Below are positions 1-8,741 of a stretch of DNA of 36,958 nucleotides, in pieces. How positions within the stretch are numbered: the stretch's first letter is position 1; each line of letters starts with the position of its first letter. The stretch is from contig CAZPME010000019.1 of NCBI GenBank assembly GCA_964587885.1, positions 1 through 36,958 of the forward strand, given 5' to 3'. Position numbers and translations under genes: made by a program. A model generated the notes under the pieces. The model was not told the DNA's origin, did no database searches, and saw only the letters and a list, made by a program, of their open reading frames with translations. Source of the stretch: UBA60 sp964587885 (GTDB taxonomy: Archaea; Thermoplasmatota; Poseidoniia; Poseidoniales; Poseidoniaceae).

Positions 1-1
1 A

Positions 2-1396
2 ATGTTTGGATTGATAATTCTAGCTGCAATGATATTAGTCACAGTTAGCAGTCTGGATCGCCTTCCTGTTTCACGTAGGAAGGATATGGATATTCTCGAG
101 TTGATGAATAATCGTCGCCAAGCTGATTACTATATCCTAATTCTTAGTGTTGCGATTGGAATGAGCATTGCATCCATGTCAGTTGACTTATTCATGCTCT
201 TCGTAGGCTTGGAAATTGCTAGCCTTTCGGCATACGTTTTAGTTGCCTTCAGCAAGGAAACGCCAGAGGGTGCCGAAGGCGGCGTCAAATATTTCATCGT
301 TGGAGCAGTCACTTCAGCAATCGGACTTTATGGAATTAGTTTGCTTTATTTGTGGAATGGTAATTTACAATTAAACACAAATCCAATTACTGGAAAAATT
401 GGATTAGCTGATGCTTGGGCTGCAACACCTGTTGGTGAGGCTGCCTTACCATTGATTGCCTTGGGGATGATTCTCGTTTCCCTTGGGTTCAAAGTGAGCG
501 CTGTACCTTTCCATTTCGCTACACCCGATGCCTATTCAGGTGCTTCAAGTCCGATTGCTGGTATGCTAGCAACGGCCTCAAAGGCTCTAGGATTCCTTGT
601 GTTACTTAGAATATTAATTGTGATTACCTTGCCAGAAACACAATCTGCACCATGGTATTTTGCCATCGCGGTAATCTCTGTAATTACTATGACTTGGGGT
701 AATCTTGCCGCACTGACTTCATCCAGCCCAAAGAGAATGTTAGCATATTCTAGTGTCGCTCATGCGGGTTACCTTCTCGCCGCAGTCGCCACTCTTGGGG
801 CATGGTCGTGGGGTGGTATCTCTGCGCCTCAGGAATCAGCTGAACTTATCGTTGCGGCAATCATATTCCACCTTGCAGTATTAGTCACTTTCAAGATGGG
901 TGCATTCCTCGTTATTTCAATTGTTGAGATTGATGGTGGCTCGAAAAACATGTCTTCATTGAGCGGCTTGGCTCGACGTGACCCGATAATCGCAGTTTCC
1001 ATGTTTTTGTTTATGATGGCGCTAGCAGGAGTTCCACCATTGGCTGGATTCATGAGCAAATTCTTGGTTATTGGAAGCATTGTGAAGTTATCTCTTGGTG
1101 ATGCATATTTGACTTTGGCCTCAGGTGGTGGAATTGATTTCTCAGATGTCCATTGGACTTTTTGGTTGGCTCTTTCAGTCTTCCTTAACAGTGCGATTTC
1201 TCTATTCTATTATCTTAGGGTCGGTGTGGTGATGTTCTTTGAAGCACCTGAAAATTCTCGCCGTAGGCCGTTACCGCGGGCATTTTTTACAAGAATTGCA
1301 ATTTACACCTGCGTGATTGGGACAATATTTTTCGGGATATCTCCAGACCATCTTATCAGATTAACATCTAGTGCTTCAATGGGATTGTTAGGATAA
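2..1396 (+). CDS. nuoN: NADH-quinone oxidoreductase subunit N, 5'-truncated by the window edge
   Basis: This is an antiporter-like membrane subunit of complex I, which couples electron transfer to ion translocation across the cytoplasmic membrane. The visible 464 residues are a run of about a dozen hydrophobic segments. They include the family block around residues 54-80 (GMSIAS...LFVGLEIASLSAYVL), a proton-channel region near SLGFKVSAVPFHFATPDAY (about 160-178), and the ALAGVPPLAGFMSKF motif (about 341-355). NuoN proteins are usually about 480-500 residues with roughly 100 residues before the GLE motif. Here only about 65 precede it, so the Met at position 2 is probably internal and the true start lies outside the window. 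The gene is probably the last of a nuo operon entering from the left, since the next gene is on the other strand. MrpD/HyfB-type antiporter subunits are the alternative, but the sequence fits N best. Confidence 0.9.
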   Translation: MFGLIILAAMILVTVSSLDRLPVSRRKDMDILELMNNRRQADYYILILSVAIGMSIASMSVDLFMLFVGLEIASLSAYVLVAFSKETPEGAEGGVKYFIVGAVTSAIGLYGISLLYLWNGNLQLNTNPITGKIGLADAWAATPVGEAALPLIALGMILVSLGFKVSAVPFHFATPDAYSGASSPIAGMLATASKALGFLVLLRILIVITLPETQSAPWYFAIAVISVITMTWGNLAALTSSSPKRMLAYSSVAHAGYLLAAVATLGAWSWGGISAPQESAELIVAAIIFHLAVLVTFKMGAFLVISIVEIDGGSKNMSSLSGLARRDPIIAVSMFLFMMALAGVPPLAGFMSKFLVIGSIVKLSLGDAYLTLASGGGIDFSDVHWTFWLALSVFLNSAISLFYYLRVGVVMFFEAPENSRRRPLPRAFFTRIAIYTCVIGTIFFGISPDHLIRLTSSASMGLLG

Positions 1397-1399
1397 TTC

Positions 1400-1416
1400 G
1401 TTGCCTTTGTGGCAAT
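1400..1416 (+). terminator. Small hairpin between convergent nuoN and KH-protein genes
   Basis: TTGCC, a five-base loop and GGCAA (1401-1415), closed by a G.T pair, lie just after the nuoN stop codon. No long T-run follows, so a terminator role is only suggested by position between convergent genes. Confidence 0.3.
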
Positions 1417-1437
1417 CCGACTTCGGAATTAAAGTGA

Positions 1438-2175
1438 TTACTCTTCTTCCCAAGCAACCGACTCGTCTTCATCTAAGGCCAGTGCTGCGGCGACATCATC
1501 GTCATCATCGGGGTCGATCTGTGATGCTTTCAAGCGCCGATTTCGGCGACGTGCTACCTCGGCTAATTCGGGAACCAAGGTTCCAAATCCACCATCATCA
1601 AACTCATCACTTGCACGAATATAATCGATAGTTTTGCCTTCAAGACGAACACGTTTGCGCTCGCGCTCTAGGCCCTTGATGACCGCGCCATGTTCACTTC
1701 CAGAGGCGATACGCTCAACCGCATCTTGGGCCAGTGGAAGACCAACTTCATCGCCAACAATGACAACGGTTGAGCCATAAACTGAGATTTGGCAGCCTGT
1801 ATGTCCTTCAATTAAACGGCGAATTTTGCCCTTGCTACCAATGATTCGTCCTTTGATACGGCGTTGTTGGTTACTGCGCTTGCCGACATAGCCCTTGAGG
1901 TCGACCAAAGTGAAAAAATTCTCGTCATCAAGAAGTCTAATCGCTTTCTTTGGCGCCATTCCACGGCCAATAGCTTTGACGACATTGGGTAACTTCATCG
2001 CTTTGACTGGGTCAAAACTTCCCGCCTCGCCCCATAGTACTGCAACATCTCCAGTTTCAGAATCGACATTCAAATGCTTACAACCTGCGGCTATTTGTAG
2101 CATCTTACGAGTCTCGCCACGGGCACCTATCAGAACCGCGATGCGGTCTTGGGGTATGCGATGAATGCTTTCCAT
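1438..2175 (-). CDS. KH-domain RNA-binding protein, archaeal Pno1/Dim2-like
   Basis: This is a likely small-subunit ribosome assembly factor that binds RNA through two KH domains. The first KH domain has the GARG loop at residues 17-20, after a typical IPxxRIAVLIG strand-helix. The second has the GSKG loop at residues 113-116, in GRIIGSKGKIRRLIE, followed by TGCQISVYG. This two-KH arrangement is that of archaeal homologues of eukaryotic Pno1/Dim2, which acts near the 3' end of 16S/18S rRNA. The C-terminal 40 residues are very acidic, with an uninterrupted run of six Asp. The start is an ATG at 2173-2175. The gene lies downstream of RIO1 kinase and eIF1A on the same strand, an arrangement widely conserved in archaea, which supports the assignment. 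Confidence 0.88.
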   Translation of the reverse strand: MESIHRIPQDRIAVLIGARGETRKMLQIAAGCKHLNVDSETGDVAVLWGEAGSFDPVKAMKLPNVVKAIGRGMAPKKAIRLLDDENFFTLVDLKGYVGKRSNQQRRIKGRIIGSKGKIRRLIEGHTGCQISVYGSTVVIVGDEVGLPLAQDAVERIASGSEHGAVIKGLERERKRVRLEGKTIDYIRASDEFDDGGFGTLVPELAEVARRRNRRLKASQIDPDDDDDVAAALALDEDESVAWEEE

Positions 2176-2220
2176 CGGCTTGCCGAGCCGAGACCCCCCT
2201 TTGAAGCCGACGGGTACACT

Positions 2221-3228
2221 TCATTCCTCTTCATTGGGCAATATTTCTTCTGGGGGGGTGTTGAGAACGTCGTACAGTATTTCAGCAGTAGTGGTCTCAA
2301 TGCCATTTGCTTTGGCCCATGTAACCAATCGTTCAATATCTCTAACGAGGAATTCTTGCGCCCGTGGATGTTGAAGTGCGACGGCTTGCCCTACGTCGAT
2401 AACCAACGGTTTGTCTTCATGCCAGAGGATATTGTAGGGCGAGAAATCACCGTGGACTAGTCGGGCCTTTTGCCAACAGGTCGCCAAAAAGTGGACGAGT
2501 TGAGTGAATACACTCTCGGCATCGGTTACTTCAATTTCTCGCAATTTTGGGCTTGGACCTGTTTCATCTCCTATGTATTCCATCACTAGAACATTGTTGA
2601 GTACGCCAAGTGGTTCGGGAACCCTTAGTCCTTCTCGCTCAAGCCGAATTAGATTACGATGTTCTTTGCGCACCCAAATGGTGACGAGATCACGATGACG
2701 GCGCTTGAGTCCTTCAAAGCGCGGGTCACCTTCGATATATTGAATGAGATTTTTGAAAACTGCATTACTGGTATGGAATATTTTCACCGCGATTGGTCCA
2801 TCTACTCCTTCGCCCCGAAATACATGGGCTTCTTTGCCGCGGGCAATCGGCCATTCAACAGTGTCGATAATACCCTTTTTCATCAATTTGTAAATTGACA
2901 ATAAGGTCAAGCGATCAAAGACTTGGTCGAAGACTCTTCGGTCGACCCAATCGAAGGTGCCTAACCCGAGGGCGCCTTGCAGTTTATTTTCAATTTCAGA
3001 GAACATTTGCTGATGCTTGCGCTCTTTCATCCATGCCCACTTATCGGCATTTTTCTCAAGGCTCTCGCGCTGTTTATGGCGGTCTCTTTCAAGTGACTTT
3101 TCGTCGGGTGCTAATTTACTCCAGTCGATGTCAGGGGCCATCTCTTCCAATTCGCCGTGCTCAGCCACGAAAGAATCCCAGTCTTGACCAGACTCTTCAT
3201 CTTGATCGGGCCGTTCAGCACTCGCCAT
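2221..3228 (-). CDS. rio1: RIO1-type serine/threonine protein kinase
   Basis: RIO1 kinases are atypical kinases/ATPases that act in late maturation of the small ribosomal subunit. The sequence has the RIO ATP-binding stretch RGKEAHVFRG (about residues 130-139), with an AVKIF lysine strand soon after. The catalytic loop is HGDFSPYN (259-266; catalytic Asp 261) and the metal-binding loop is IDVGQ (277-281). A long charged N-terminal extension precedes the kinase fold, and the C-terminus ends in a short acidic tail. I chose the ATG at 3226-3228; an in-frame TTG one codon upstream is less likely. It sits between eIF1A and the KH protein with short gaps, as in other archaeal translation clusters. 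The length of 335 residues is normal for the family. Confidence 0.93.
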   Translation of the reverse strand: MASAERPDQDEESGQDWDSFVAEHGELEEMAPDIDWSKLAPDEKSLERDRHKQRESLEKNADKWAWMKERKHQQMFSEIENKLQGALGLGTFDWVDRRVFDQVFDRLTLLSIYKLMKKGIIDTVEWPIARGKEAHVFRGEGVDGPIAVKIFHTSNAVFKNLIQYIEGDPRFEGLKRRHRDLVTIWVRKEHRNLIRLEREGLRVPEPLGVLNNVLVMEYIGDETGPSPKLREIEVTDAESVFTQLVHFLATCWQKARLVHGDFSPYNILWHEDKPLVIDVGQAVALQHPRAQEFLVRDIERLVTWAKANGIETTTAEILYDVLNTPPEEILPNEEE

Positions 3229-3259
3229 CAAAATACCCTATCGCGGGGTAGCCAAGAAA

Positions 3260-3787
3260 CTAACCGAAGAGTTCGTCTAGGTCTTCGTCATCCTCATCAT
3301 CATCTTCAGTGGCTTCAGCGACTTCCTCTTCAACTGCCTCAGGAATAGGCTCGTCGTCCTCTTCCTCAACGGTTGAACTAGCGAATAGCCCATCTTCATC
3401 ATCGCTATCATCACTTTGTCCCATGCCAAATATATCGACGATTTCGGGAAGAATTCCTTTACGCGAAAGGTAGAGTGCTTGGGTCTTATTATAGCGATGC
3501 TTTACATCTGCTTTAGCATCTTGAAAATCCCACGGCCAGACTATGATTAGGTCGCCTTCACGAACGTATTGACGGCGGCGCATCTTGCCTGGAATTCGCG
3601 CCATGCGAGTCTTGCCATCAGCACAGACGACATTGACACGTCGACCGCCAAGAATTTGGTCTGCGATTGCAAACATTTCGTTAACCTTAGTATTGGGCAT
3701 CTTTACTCGAATCTTTTCAGCCGCTTCGCCACCCATTAATTGGGCGAGGTACTCCTCGTCGACCTTCTCTTCGCGTCGCCGTCCCAT
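3260..3787 (-). CDS. eif1A: Translation initiation factor 1A (aIF1A) with a long acidic C-terminal tail
   Basis: aIF1A binds the A site of the 30S subunit and assists initiation complex assembly. The S1-like OB-fold is plain: VVCADGKTRMARIPGKMRRR, then the REGDLIIVWPWDFQD strand and a KHRYNKTQALYL helix. Archaeal eIF1A is usually about 100-115 residues. Here the protein is 175 residues because roughly the last 65 form an acidic, probably disordered tail ending in DEDLDELFG. The start is the ATG at 3785-3787 (MGRRREEK), since upstream codons in frame begin only with TTG and do not look like the family. It is the first gene of the eIF1A-RIO1-KH cluster, followed by RIO1 after 31 bases. Confidence 0.93.
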   Translation of the reverse strand: MGRRREEKVDEEYLAQLMGGEAAEKIRVKMPNTKVNEMFAIADQILGGRRVNVVCADGKTRMARIPGKMRRRQYVREGDLIIVWPWDFQDAKADVKHRYNKTQALYLSRKGILPEIVDIFGMGQSDDSDDEDGLFASSTVEEEDDEPIPEAVEEEVAEATEDDDEDDEDLDELFG

Positions 3788-3871
3788 GCTCTTCAAGCCG
3801 ACCGGTGAGACTGACCTCAATAAAGCAATCCCTCGCGTTTATGCCACAATGCTTTGGCTTTGAAACAGCCA

Positions 3872-5677
3872 TCATCCTTCATTCGGTTTACGACCCATGA
3901 AGTAAGCGATGAAGAATCCAACCGCAACAAGTGCAAGTAATGACGGCCCGAATGAAGGTACAACTGAAACGTATTGTTCACTAACTCCCGTGACTACCAA
4001 GTAGTGGGCATTATTACCTTCATCACGCTCATCAATTATTCCATTAGGGTCGATTACAATGCGTATATCCCATTGCCCAGGATTGGCAACAGTGTAATTC
4101 CAAAGCAGGTCTTCTTCACTATCACTGAGTGAGCCACCTTGCAAGGTTCTAGTTTCCATCGTTGTCCAACCGACATCGGAAGTGCGGTCTGCAGGTGCTG
4201 TTTGTAATGCGACAGTTAGTGCACCGGAATAGGCTTCATTAGTAGAAAGGGTGCTGTTAATCCAAACCAGTTTGTCATTTCCAGGTCGCAAAACTAAGCG
4301 GTCTAGTTCGACCGATTCATCTTGCCAAGAAATGTCGAGTCCAGGAAGTATCTGGAAAAATGCTGGTGCCGAGATTTGTGAGTTCCCCGCTTGGTCGACA
4401 ACGGTAGCACGTAGTGTAAGGTATTGGTGTGATTTGGTAGTCCAAGAGGCGATTGCGATTACTCCATCAAGGCCGCTTGTTCCAGCATCTAGCCAAGCAT
4501 TGGTCACGTCTGGTACCGCTCCGGCACCATTACTATCAAAACCATATTCAATTGAGCATTCTGATGTGTCGATACCTGATCCGGCATCGGCGGCGCTAAA
4601 GGAAATATTTGCGCTTCCGATTCGGCTGGTGGTTAATTCATCAATTGTCCAAGTTCCGAGTGAGGGGTTTGTGGTATCAATACCGATTGTTGCAGTTACG
4701 GTATTGCCGATATTACCGACGATGTCAGTCGCTCGAAACTCCAGATTCTGCAGACCTTCATCAAGAATGAGCGAACCGATTCCACTAGCACCAAGTGAAG
4801 TCCAATTTTCACTTCCGTTGAGTCGCCATTCGTAGTGGTCAACGCCACTACCACTACCATCTCCTCCCGATGCCGAAAGGCCACTAATTGAGATTGCATT
4901 AGTTGAACTCCAAGAAGCACCGTTAGCGATGGAAGGAGTGGCGCTGGTCGGGCCAGTTCGGTCAATGCCGATGTAAATTGTCGAACTAACGTAGAGACCA
5001 GAATCATCGTACACTGTAAGTCGTGGATTCCAAGTTCCTTCTGCGAAGTCACCAGGAGACCATGACCATCCATTAGAAATTGAGGTTGGGCCATCGCTTG
5101 ATGGTGATCCCGAACCGGGTACGTTGGTCAAAGTGGCATAGGATAGGTCATCATCACTTGCGGTCCAAGAAAACTCAAGCGTTCCATTTGCCGGTAGGTC
5201 AAACCAAGCTCGATCGGTCGGGGAATCTCCACTTCCAGTGGCAGCGCTGGCGATACTGAATGAGGTTATTAGAGGAATTTGATTTGCGATTGTGAATTGT
5301 CCAGTTTCGACTATCGCAGTCATATTGTCTTCAGTATCATAACCAAAAATCCGCATATACCATGTACCGTTGGCTTGTGAATTACTATCCCACACATAGA
5401 CCCAAGGTGTAGTGGAAATGGTGGCTAATTCGCTCCAATCGGAGTTATTTTCGGATATTTCAATGGTGATGTTGGCTAATGTACCGCTACCAGAAGTAGT
5501 GAAGGCTAGAGAATTGGAGCCAGTAATTGTATCTCCCCCGCTAGGGCCAATGCTGATTTCAATGACAACTCCACTCACTCCCGAATATGCCGTATTGTCT
5601 TCGACAGGCAGCAATACAGCCGAATTTGTTGGCATTAGTAGGCCAATGAAGGCGACGAAAAGCAGAATCCGGCGCAT
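3872..5677 (-). CDS. Secreted, membrane-anchored Ig-like/CARDB surface protein
   Basis: No specific function is recognised. The N-terminus (MRRILLFVAFIGLLMPTNSA) is a signal peptide. The body is Ser/Thr/Gly/Asp/Asn-rich beta-sandwich sequence with several Ig-like repeats, recurring phrases such as GIDRTGPT and GIDTTNPS, and Asn-x-Ser/Thr sites that could be glycosylated. The last 130 residues resemble a CARDB domain (VIDPNGIIDERDEGNN). A single hydrophobic helix, PSLLALVAVGFFIAYFMG, and a short charged tail end the protein, so it should be anchored with the body outside the cell. I chose the ATG at 5675-5677 because it begins directly at the signal peptide; a GTG at 5725 would add 16 residues. 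It is divergent from another CARDB protein, so both may be envelope or adhesion components. Confidence 0.8.
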   Translation of the reverse strand: MRRILLFVAFIGLLMPTNSAVLLPVEDNTAYSGVSGVVIEISIGPSGGDTITGSNSLAFTTSGSGTLANITIEISENNSDWSELATISTTPWVYVWDSNSQANGTWYMRIFGYDTEDNMTAIVETGQFTIANQIPLITSFSIASAATGSGDSPTDRAWFDLPANGTLEFSWTASDDDLSYATLTNVPGSGSPSSDGPTSISNGWSWSPGDFAEGTWNPRLTVYDDSGLYVSSTIYIGIDRTGPTSATPSIANGASWSSTNAISISGLSASGGDGSGSGVDHYEWRLNGSENWTSLGASGIGSLILDEGLQNLEFRATDIVGNIGNTVTATIGIDTTNPSLGTWTIDELTTSRIGSANISFSAADAGSGIDTSECSIEYGFDSNGAGAVPDVTNAWLDAGTSGLDGVIAIASWTTKSHQYLTLRATVVDQAGNSQISAPAFFQILPGLDISWQDESVELDRLVLRPGNDKLVWINSTLSTNEAYSGALTVALQTAPADRTSDVGWTTMETRTLQGGSLSDSEEDLLWNYTVANPGQWDIRIVIDPNGIIDERDEGNNAHYLVVTGVSEQYVSVVPSFGPSLLALVAVGFFIAYFMGRKPNEG

Positions 5678-5755
5678 CTGAACAATATGCTGACGAAGCA
5701 ATCTACCTTCAATCCTTGTGTTCACTACCCAGTTTTGAATGCGGTATCAAACCAC

Positions 5756-5773
5756 ATAGCCCTTTCGGGCTAT
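5756..5773. repeat. Perfect inverted repeat between divergent surface-protein genes
   Basis: ATAGCCC and GGGCTAT form a perfect 7-bp stem around a TTTC loop. It lies 40 bases before the ATG of the 919-residue CARDB protein and 78 bases before the start of the divergent gene. It could be an operator or a 5'-leader hairpin; the sequence alone does not decide. Confidence 0.4.
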
Positions 5774-5813
5774 CGGGGAGAGATTCAATAGCCATGCCCA
5801 CATCAAGCAACCG

Positions 5814-8573
5814 ATGCGGACGGGTATCGGACGATTCTTGGTCGTCCTTCTGTTGTTTTTGGCTCCTTTCACAGCATTGCCTTTGTCTGCTTCTGCCGGC
5901 TCTAGTGGTGGGGTTGAAGCGAGTTCTGCTGGAATCGGATTTACCCCCTCTGAACCTGTAATGGGCGGCTCGGTGACGATTTCGATTTCACTTTTCAATA
6001 GTAATCCCACCACAGCTAACAATGTCGAATATTCATTTTACAAAAATAGCGTAACCCAAGAAAATATTCTCAAATATGATGTTGTCAATATCCCAGGAGA
6101 CGCATATACTCCAGTTTCAGCGGTTTGGAATGGATTACAAGAAGGACCCCAACAAGTTTGGTTTGAAGTTGCATTTAGTGGTGACACTCCGGTTCGTTTC
6201 TTCAAAGATTTCAATGTTTTAGGACTTGCTAACCTTGAAGTAATTAGTATTGAGTTATCACCTGCAAGCGGCTTAAGAATCGGTGACAATGGAACAATTT
6301 CTTCGACGGTAAAGAATACTGGAACAGTCGAGGCCCAAGAAAGTATCCTACAGGTAGGAATCTATGGTCAACCAGATTCAGTAATCGATGTTTCTACTCC
6401 AACATTGGCAGCAGGTGAATCGACGATGATTAATGCTTCACTACTATTTGCAGAATCTGGTAATTGGACGGTTACTTCGACCCCTGATGCATATGATAAT
6501 GTTACTGAAGTCGCTGAAGGTTATGGCGAGAAATTGCTTGAAGTAGAAGTGCTACCTTATCCAGACTACCGTTTTTCAGGTCCACTATCAATTACTTCAC
6601 CAGCAGAAAATCTCGATGGTCCATGGACGGTCTCAGGTACAGTCATCCGCTCATATGGTACAGGCAATGAAACCGTGAATATTGGTTTCTCAGTTGAAAG
6701 CGGAAATCAAGTATCACCGGTAATTTCGCCAATTTCTGTTGCAATAAGTGGTGAGGGGGAGTCAATACAGCCTTTCAGTACAGAATTGGATGCTGAATTA
6801 CAGGGATTAGCAGTTGGAGAATATGCCTTAACCGCGCACATTGATCCCTATGGTTGGCTTACACAATCCGATATTTCCAATGACAATATTACTGGGCAGT
6901 TGAATATTCGCCCAATCCCCAACGTACAAGTCGATCCAGCCTCACCTAATTCGATGATAGTCAATGCTGGAGACAAAGTAAATTGGTACGTCTTATTGAC
7001 TAATACGGGAGATATTTCGGTTTCTGGTCGCCTAAATTATTCTTGGGAGGGTCAAAGTAATTTGATGTCTGGGATTATCAATATTGAAGCATTTTCTTCA
7101 CAGGCTTGGGAAATAGAATTATCGACTGGACAAGGTTCTCATAGCGCTACTTTTTCAGCCCATTGGGAACCACTCAGCACCTCTTTCGATAGCAATGAAG
7201 CCGATAGTCACACCACGGTCTCAATAACTGTTACAGATTCCCTCGCTCTTACTTTCCTCGCTTCGACCGGAGCGTTGACCTTGGATTCTGCTGTTGGTGC
7301 ACCGACCGATGCACCGCTAAAAATTGGTACAACATATGCCTATACCGTTTCTATTTCTTCTTCCGGAGAGGGTTCAGAGAATTTGTCTTGTGTAGGTAAC
7401 GGGGAACAATTATCTCTTACTATGGTAAATTTTTCAGTTGGTGATAATACTAAAATCAGTTGTATTTTCACTGTCGAAGAAGCTACTCCTTACGGCATTA
7501 ACATCCTCGCAGTTGGTGGTACAGCGCAAACCCATTCACGCTTGTGGGAGGTTAGTTCAAATGATGCATCAATTGAAGATGAAGCGGAATCCTTTGGTAG
7601 TCTCGCGCTGATTTTCGGATTTGCTGCTGCTCTCTTCATCGGCATTTTGGTTGCAGCATTCCTCTTAACTCGTGAACGAGAAGAAGAAGTCGAGCGAGAT
7701 ATCTTTGATTATTGTCCAGCCTGTGATGGCGAAATTGACGGTGATGAAAAGAACTGCCCTCATTGTTCGTTTAATTTAGCCAAGGCCCGTCGCCGATTCC
7801 ACGATTGTAAAACCTGTAACGAGAACATTCCAAGTATAATCTCTCATTGTCCATTCTGTGGTGCTGAACAAGATGTATCCTCGCACTATGAGAAACGCCA
7901 AAGGCGTGAAATTAAGGCTTTACCAGAGGAAGAAGAAGACGAAGAAGAAGACGAGGACGAGATTGTTACCGGTACAGCCGACTTTGATAGCGCCATTCAA
8001 GAATTTGGTTACGAAGCCGGACAACTTGAATCGGATTGGGACGAGAAGTTCGCTTCGGCCGAGGCTGAAATGAAAGAACTAGAGGCGCGACTTGAGGCCC
8101 AAGACTCTGATGAATCAGATGATGATGTCGCAGAGCCTCTATTGACTAAGACATCCGAATCCTTTTCGGGTGAGGACTTAGACTCAATCCTTGAAGGGCG
8201 CAAGGATTTGGTTGCAGTCGAAGATACTGGAGATGATTTGGAAGACTTGTCAGCCAGCGATGCTGAAATCCGTGAGAAATTATACGCAATTACCGGTGAG
8301 GAAGGAGTCCTTCCAGGAGATGAAGTCGTAATTGGAATGGGTATCTCTGATCGGGGTCTAGCGGGTAATGAAATCCCTGAAGATGCTATGGATTTCTCCT
8401 TTGAGGATGATGAATTAACGCCGATTTCAGTCAAGCAGAAGCGCTCTGCAGTCCGCCGCCGTTCCTCGATTTCAGAAATGGGAGAGTGTGGTGCGTGTGG
8501 TGCTGAAATTACCATGGATGCTGATGAATGTGGGGCTTGCGGCGCACGCTATAGTGAAGACTCAAACGAGTAA
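5814..8573 (+). CDS. Large CARDB-repeat surface protein with a transmembrane helix and three cytosolic zinc ribbons
   Basis: Exact function unknown. A signal peptide (MRTGIGRFLVVLLLFLAPFT...) leads into about 560 residues of extracellular beta-sandwich repeats. Several are CARDB-like, such as the unit around 140-245 with NTGTVEAQES. One transmembrane helix follows at about residues 597-620. The cytosolic part holds a double zinc ribbon, CPAC...CPHC (about 634-652) and CKTC...CPFC (about 665-682). A long, very acidic and probably partly coiled region comes next. A third four-cysteine ribbon, CGAC...CGAC, ends the protein (about 893-910). The protein therefore joins an outside binding surface to inside zinc modules, which suggests signalling or scaffolding; that is inference. 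ATG at 5814 opens directly into the signal peptide. Confidence 0.8.
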   Translation: MRTGIGRFLVVLLLFLAPFTALPLSASAGSSGGVEASSAGIGFTPSEPVMGGSVTISISLFNSNPTTANNVEYSFYKNSVTQENILKYDVVNIPGDAYTPVSAVWNGLQEGPQQVWFEVAFSGDTPVRFFKDFNVLGLANLEVISIELSPASGLRIGDNGTISSTVKNTGTVEAQESILQVGIYGQPDSVIDVSTPTLAAGESTMINASLLFAESGNWTVTSTPDAYDNVTEVAEGYGEKLLEVEVLPYPDYRFSGPLSITSPAENLDGPWTVSGTVIRSYGTGNETVNIGFSVESGNQVSPVISPISVAISGEGESIQPFSTELDAELQGLAVGEYALTAHIDPYGWLTQSDISNDNITGQLNIRPIPNVQVDPASPNSMIVNAGDKVNWYVLLTNTGDISVSGRLNYSWEGQSNLMSGIINIEAFSSQAWEIELSTGQGSHSATFSAHWEPLSTSFDSNEADSHTTVSITVTDSLALTFLASTGALTLDSAVGAPTDAPLKIGTTYAYTVSISSSGEGSENLSCVGNGEQLSLTMVNFSVGDNTKISCIFTVEEATPYGINILAVGGTAQTHSRLWEVSSNDASIEDEAESFGSLALIFGFAAALFIGILVAAFLLTREREEEVERDIFDYCPACDGEIDGDEKNCPHCSFNLAKARRRFHDCKTCNENIPSIISHCPFCGAEQDVSSHYEKRQRREIKALPEEEEDEEEDEDEIVTGTADFDSAIQEFGYEAGQLESDWDEKFASAEAEMKELEARLEAQDSDESDDDVAEPLLTKTSESFSGEDLDSILEGRKDLVAVEDTGDDLEDLSASDAEIREKLYAITGEEGVLPGDEVVIGMGISDRGLAGNEIPEDAMDFSFEDDELTPISVKQKRSAVRRRSSISEMGECGACGAEITMDADECGACGARYSEDSNE

Positions 8574-8686
8574 AGTGCCTGTCCACACTCATAGGGTTCG
8601 TCATCGCCTTACGGCTCGGCTGACCCTCTTGGCTTCATTCAGGCGAATTGGCGAGCGACCTCCCCAACTTCAACCCCACCCTATTC

Positions 8687-8721
8687 CAACCCGCGACGAT
8701 TTCTTGAGGAGGAGCGGGTTG
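8687..8721. repeat. Inverted repeat upstream of the lipoprotein gene
   Basis: CAACCCGC (8687-8694) and GCGGGTTG (8714-8721) are an exact 8-bp inverted repeat with a 19-base spacer. It lies in the 168-base gap before the lipoprotein, about 20 bases from its start codon. The GAGGAGG run inside the loop is too distant from the ATG to be its ribosome binding site. The rest of the gap shows no RNA gene. Confidence 0.35.
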
Positions 8722-8741
8722 CGATTGGTAAGGGGAGCGAT

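Noticed and set aside
8009..8515. Long minus-strand open frame inside the CARDB/zinc-ribbon gene
   Set aside because: It is a Ser-rich shadow of the acidic linker on the other strand, with no ribosome binding site and no protein-like motifs.
8574..8741. Possible tRNA or small RNA in the gap before the lipoprotein, suggested by GGGTTCG near 8597
   Set aside because: No acceptor stem, anticodon arm or matching T-arm can be paired around it; only a plain inverted repeat is present.
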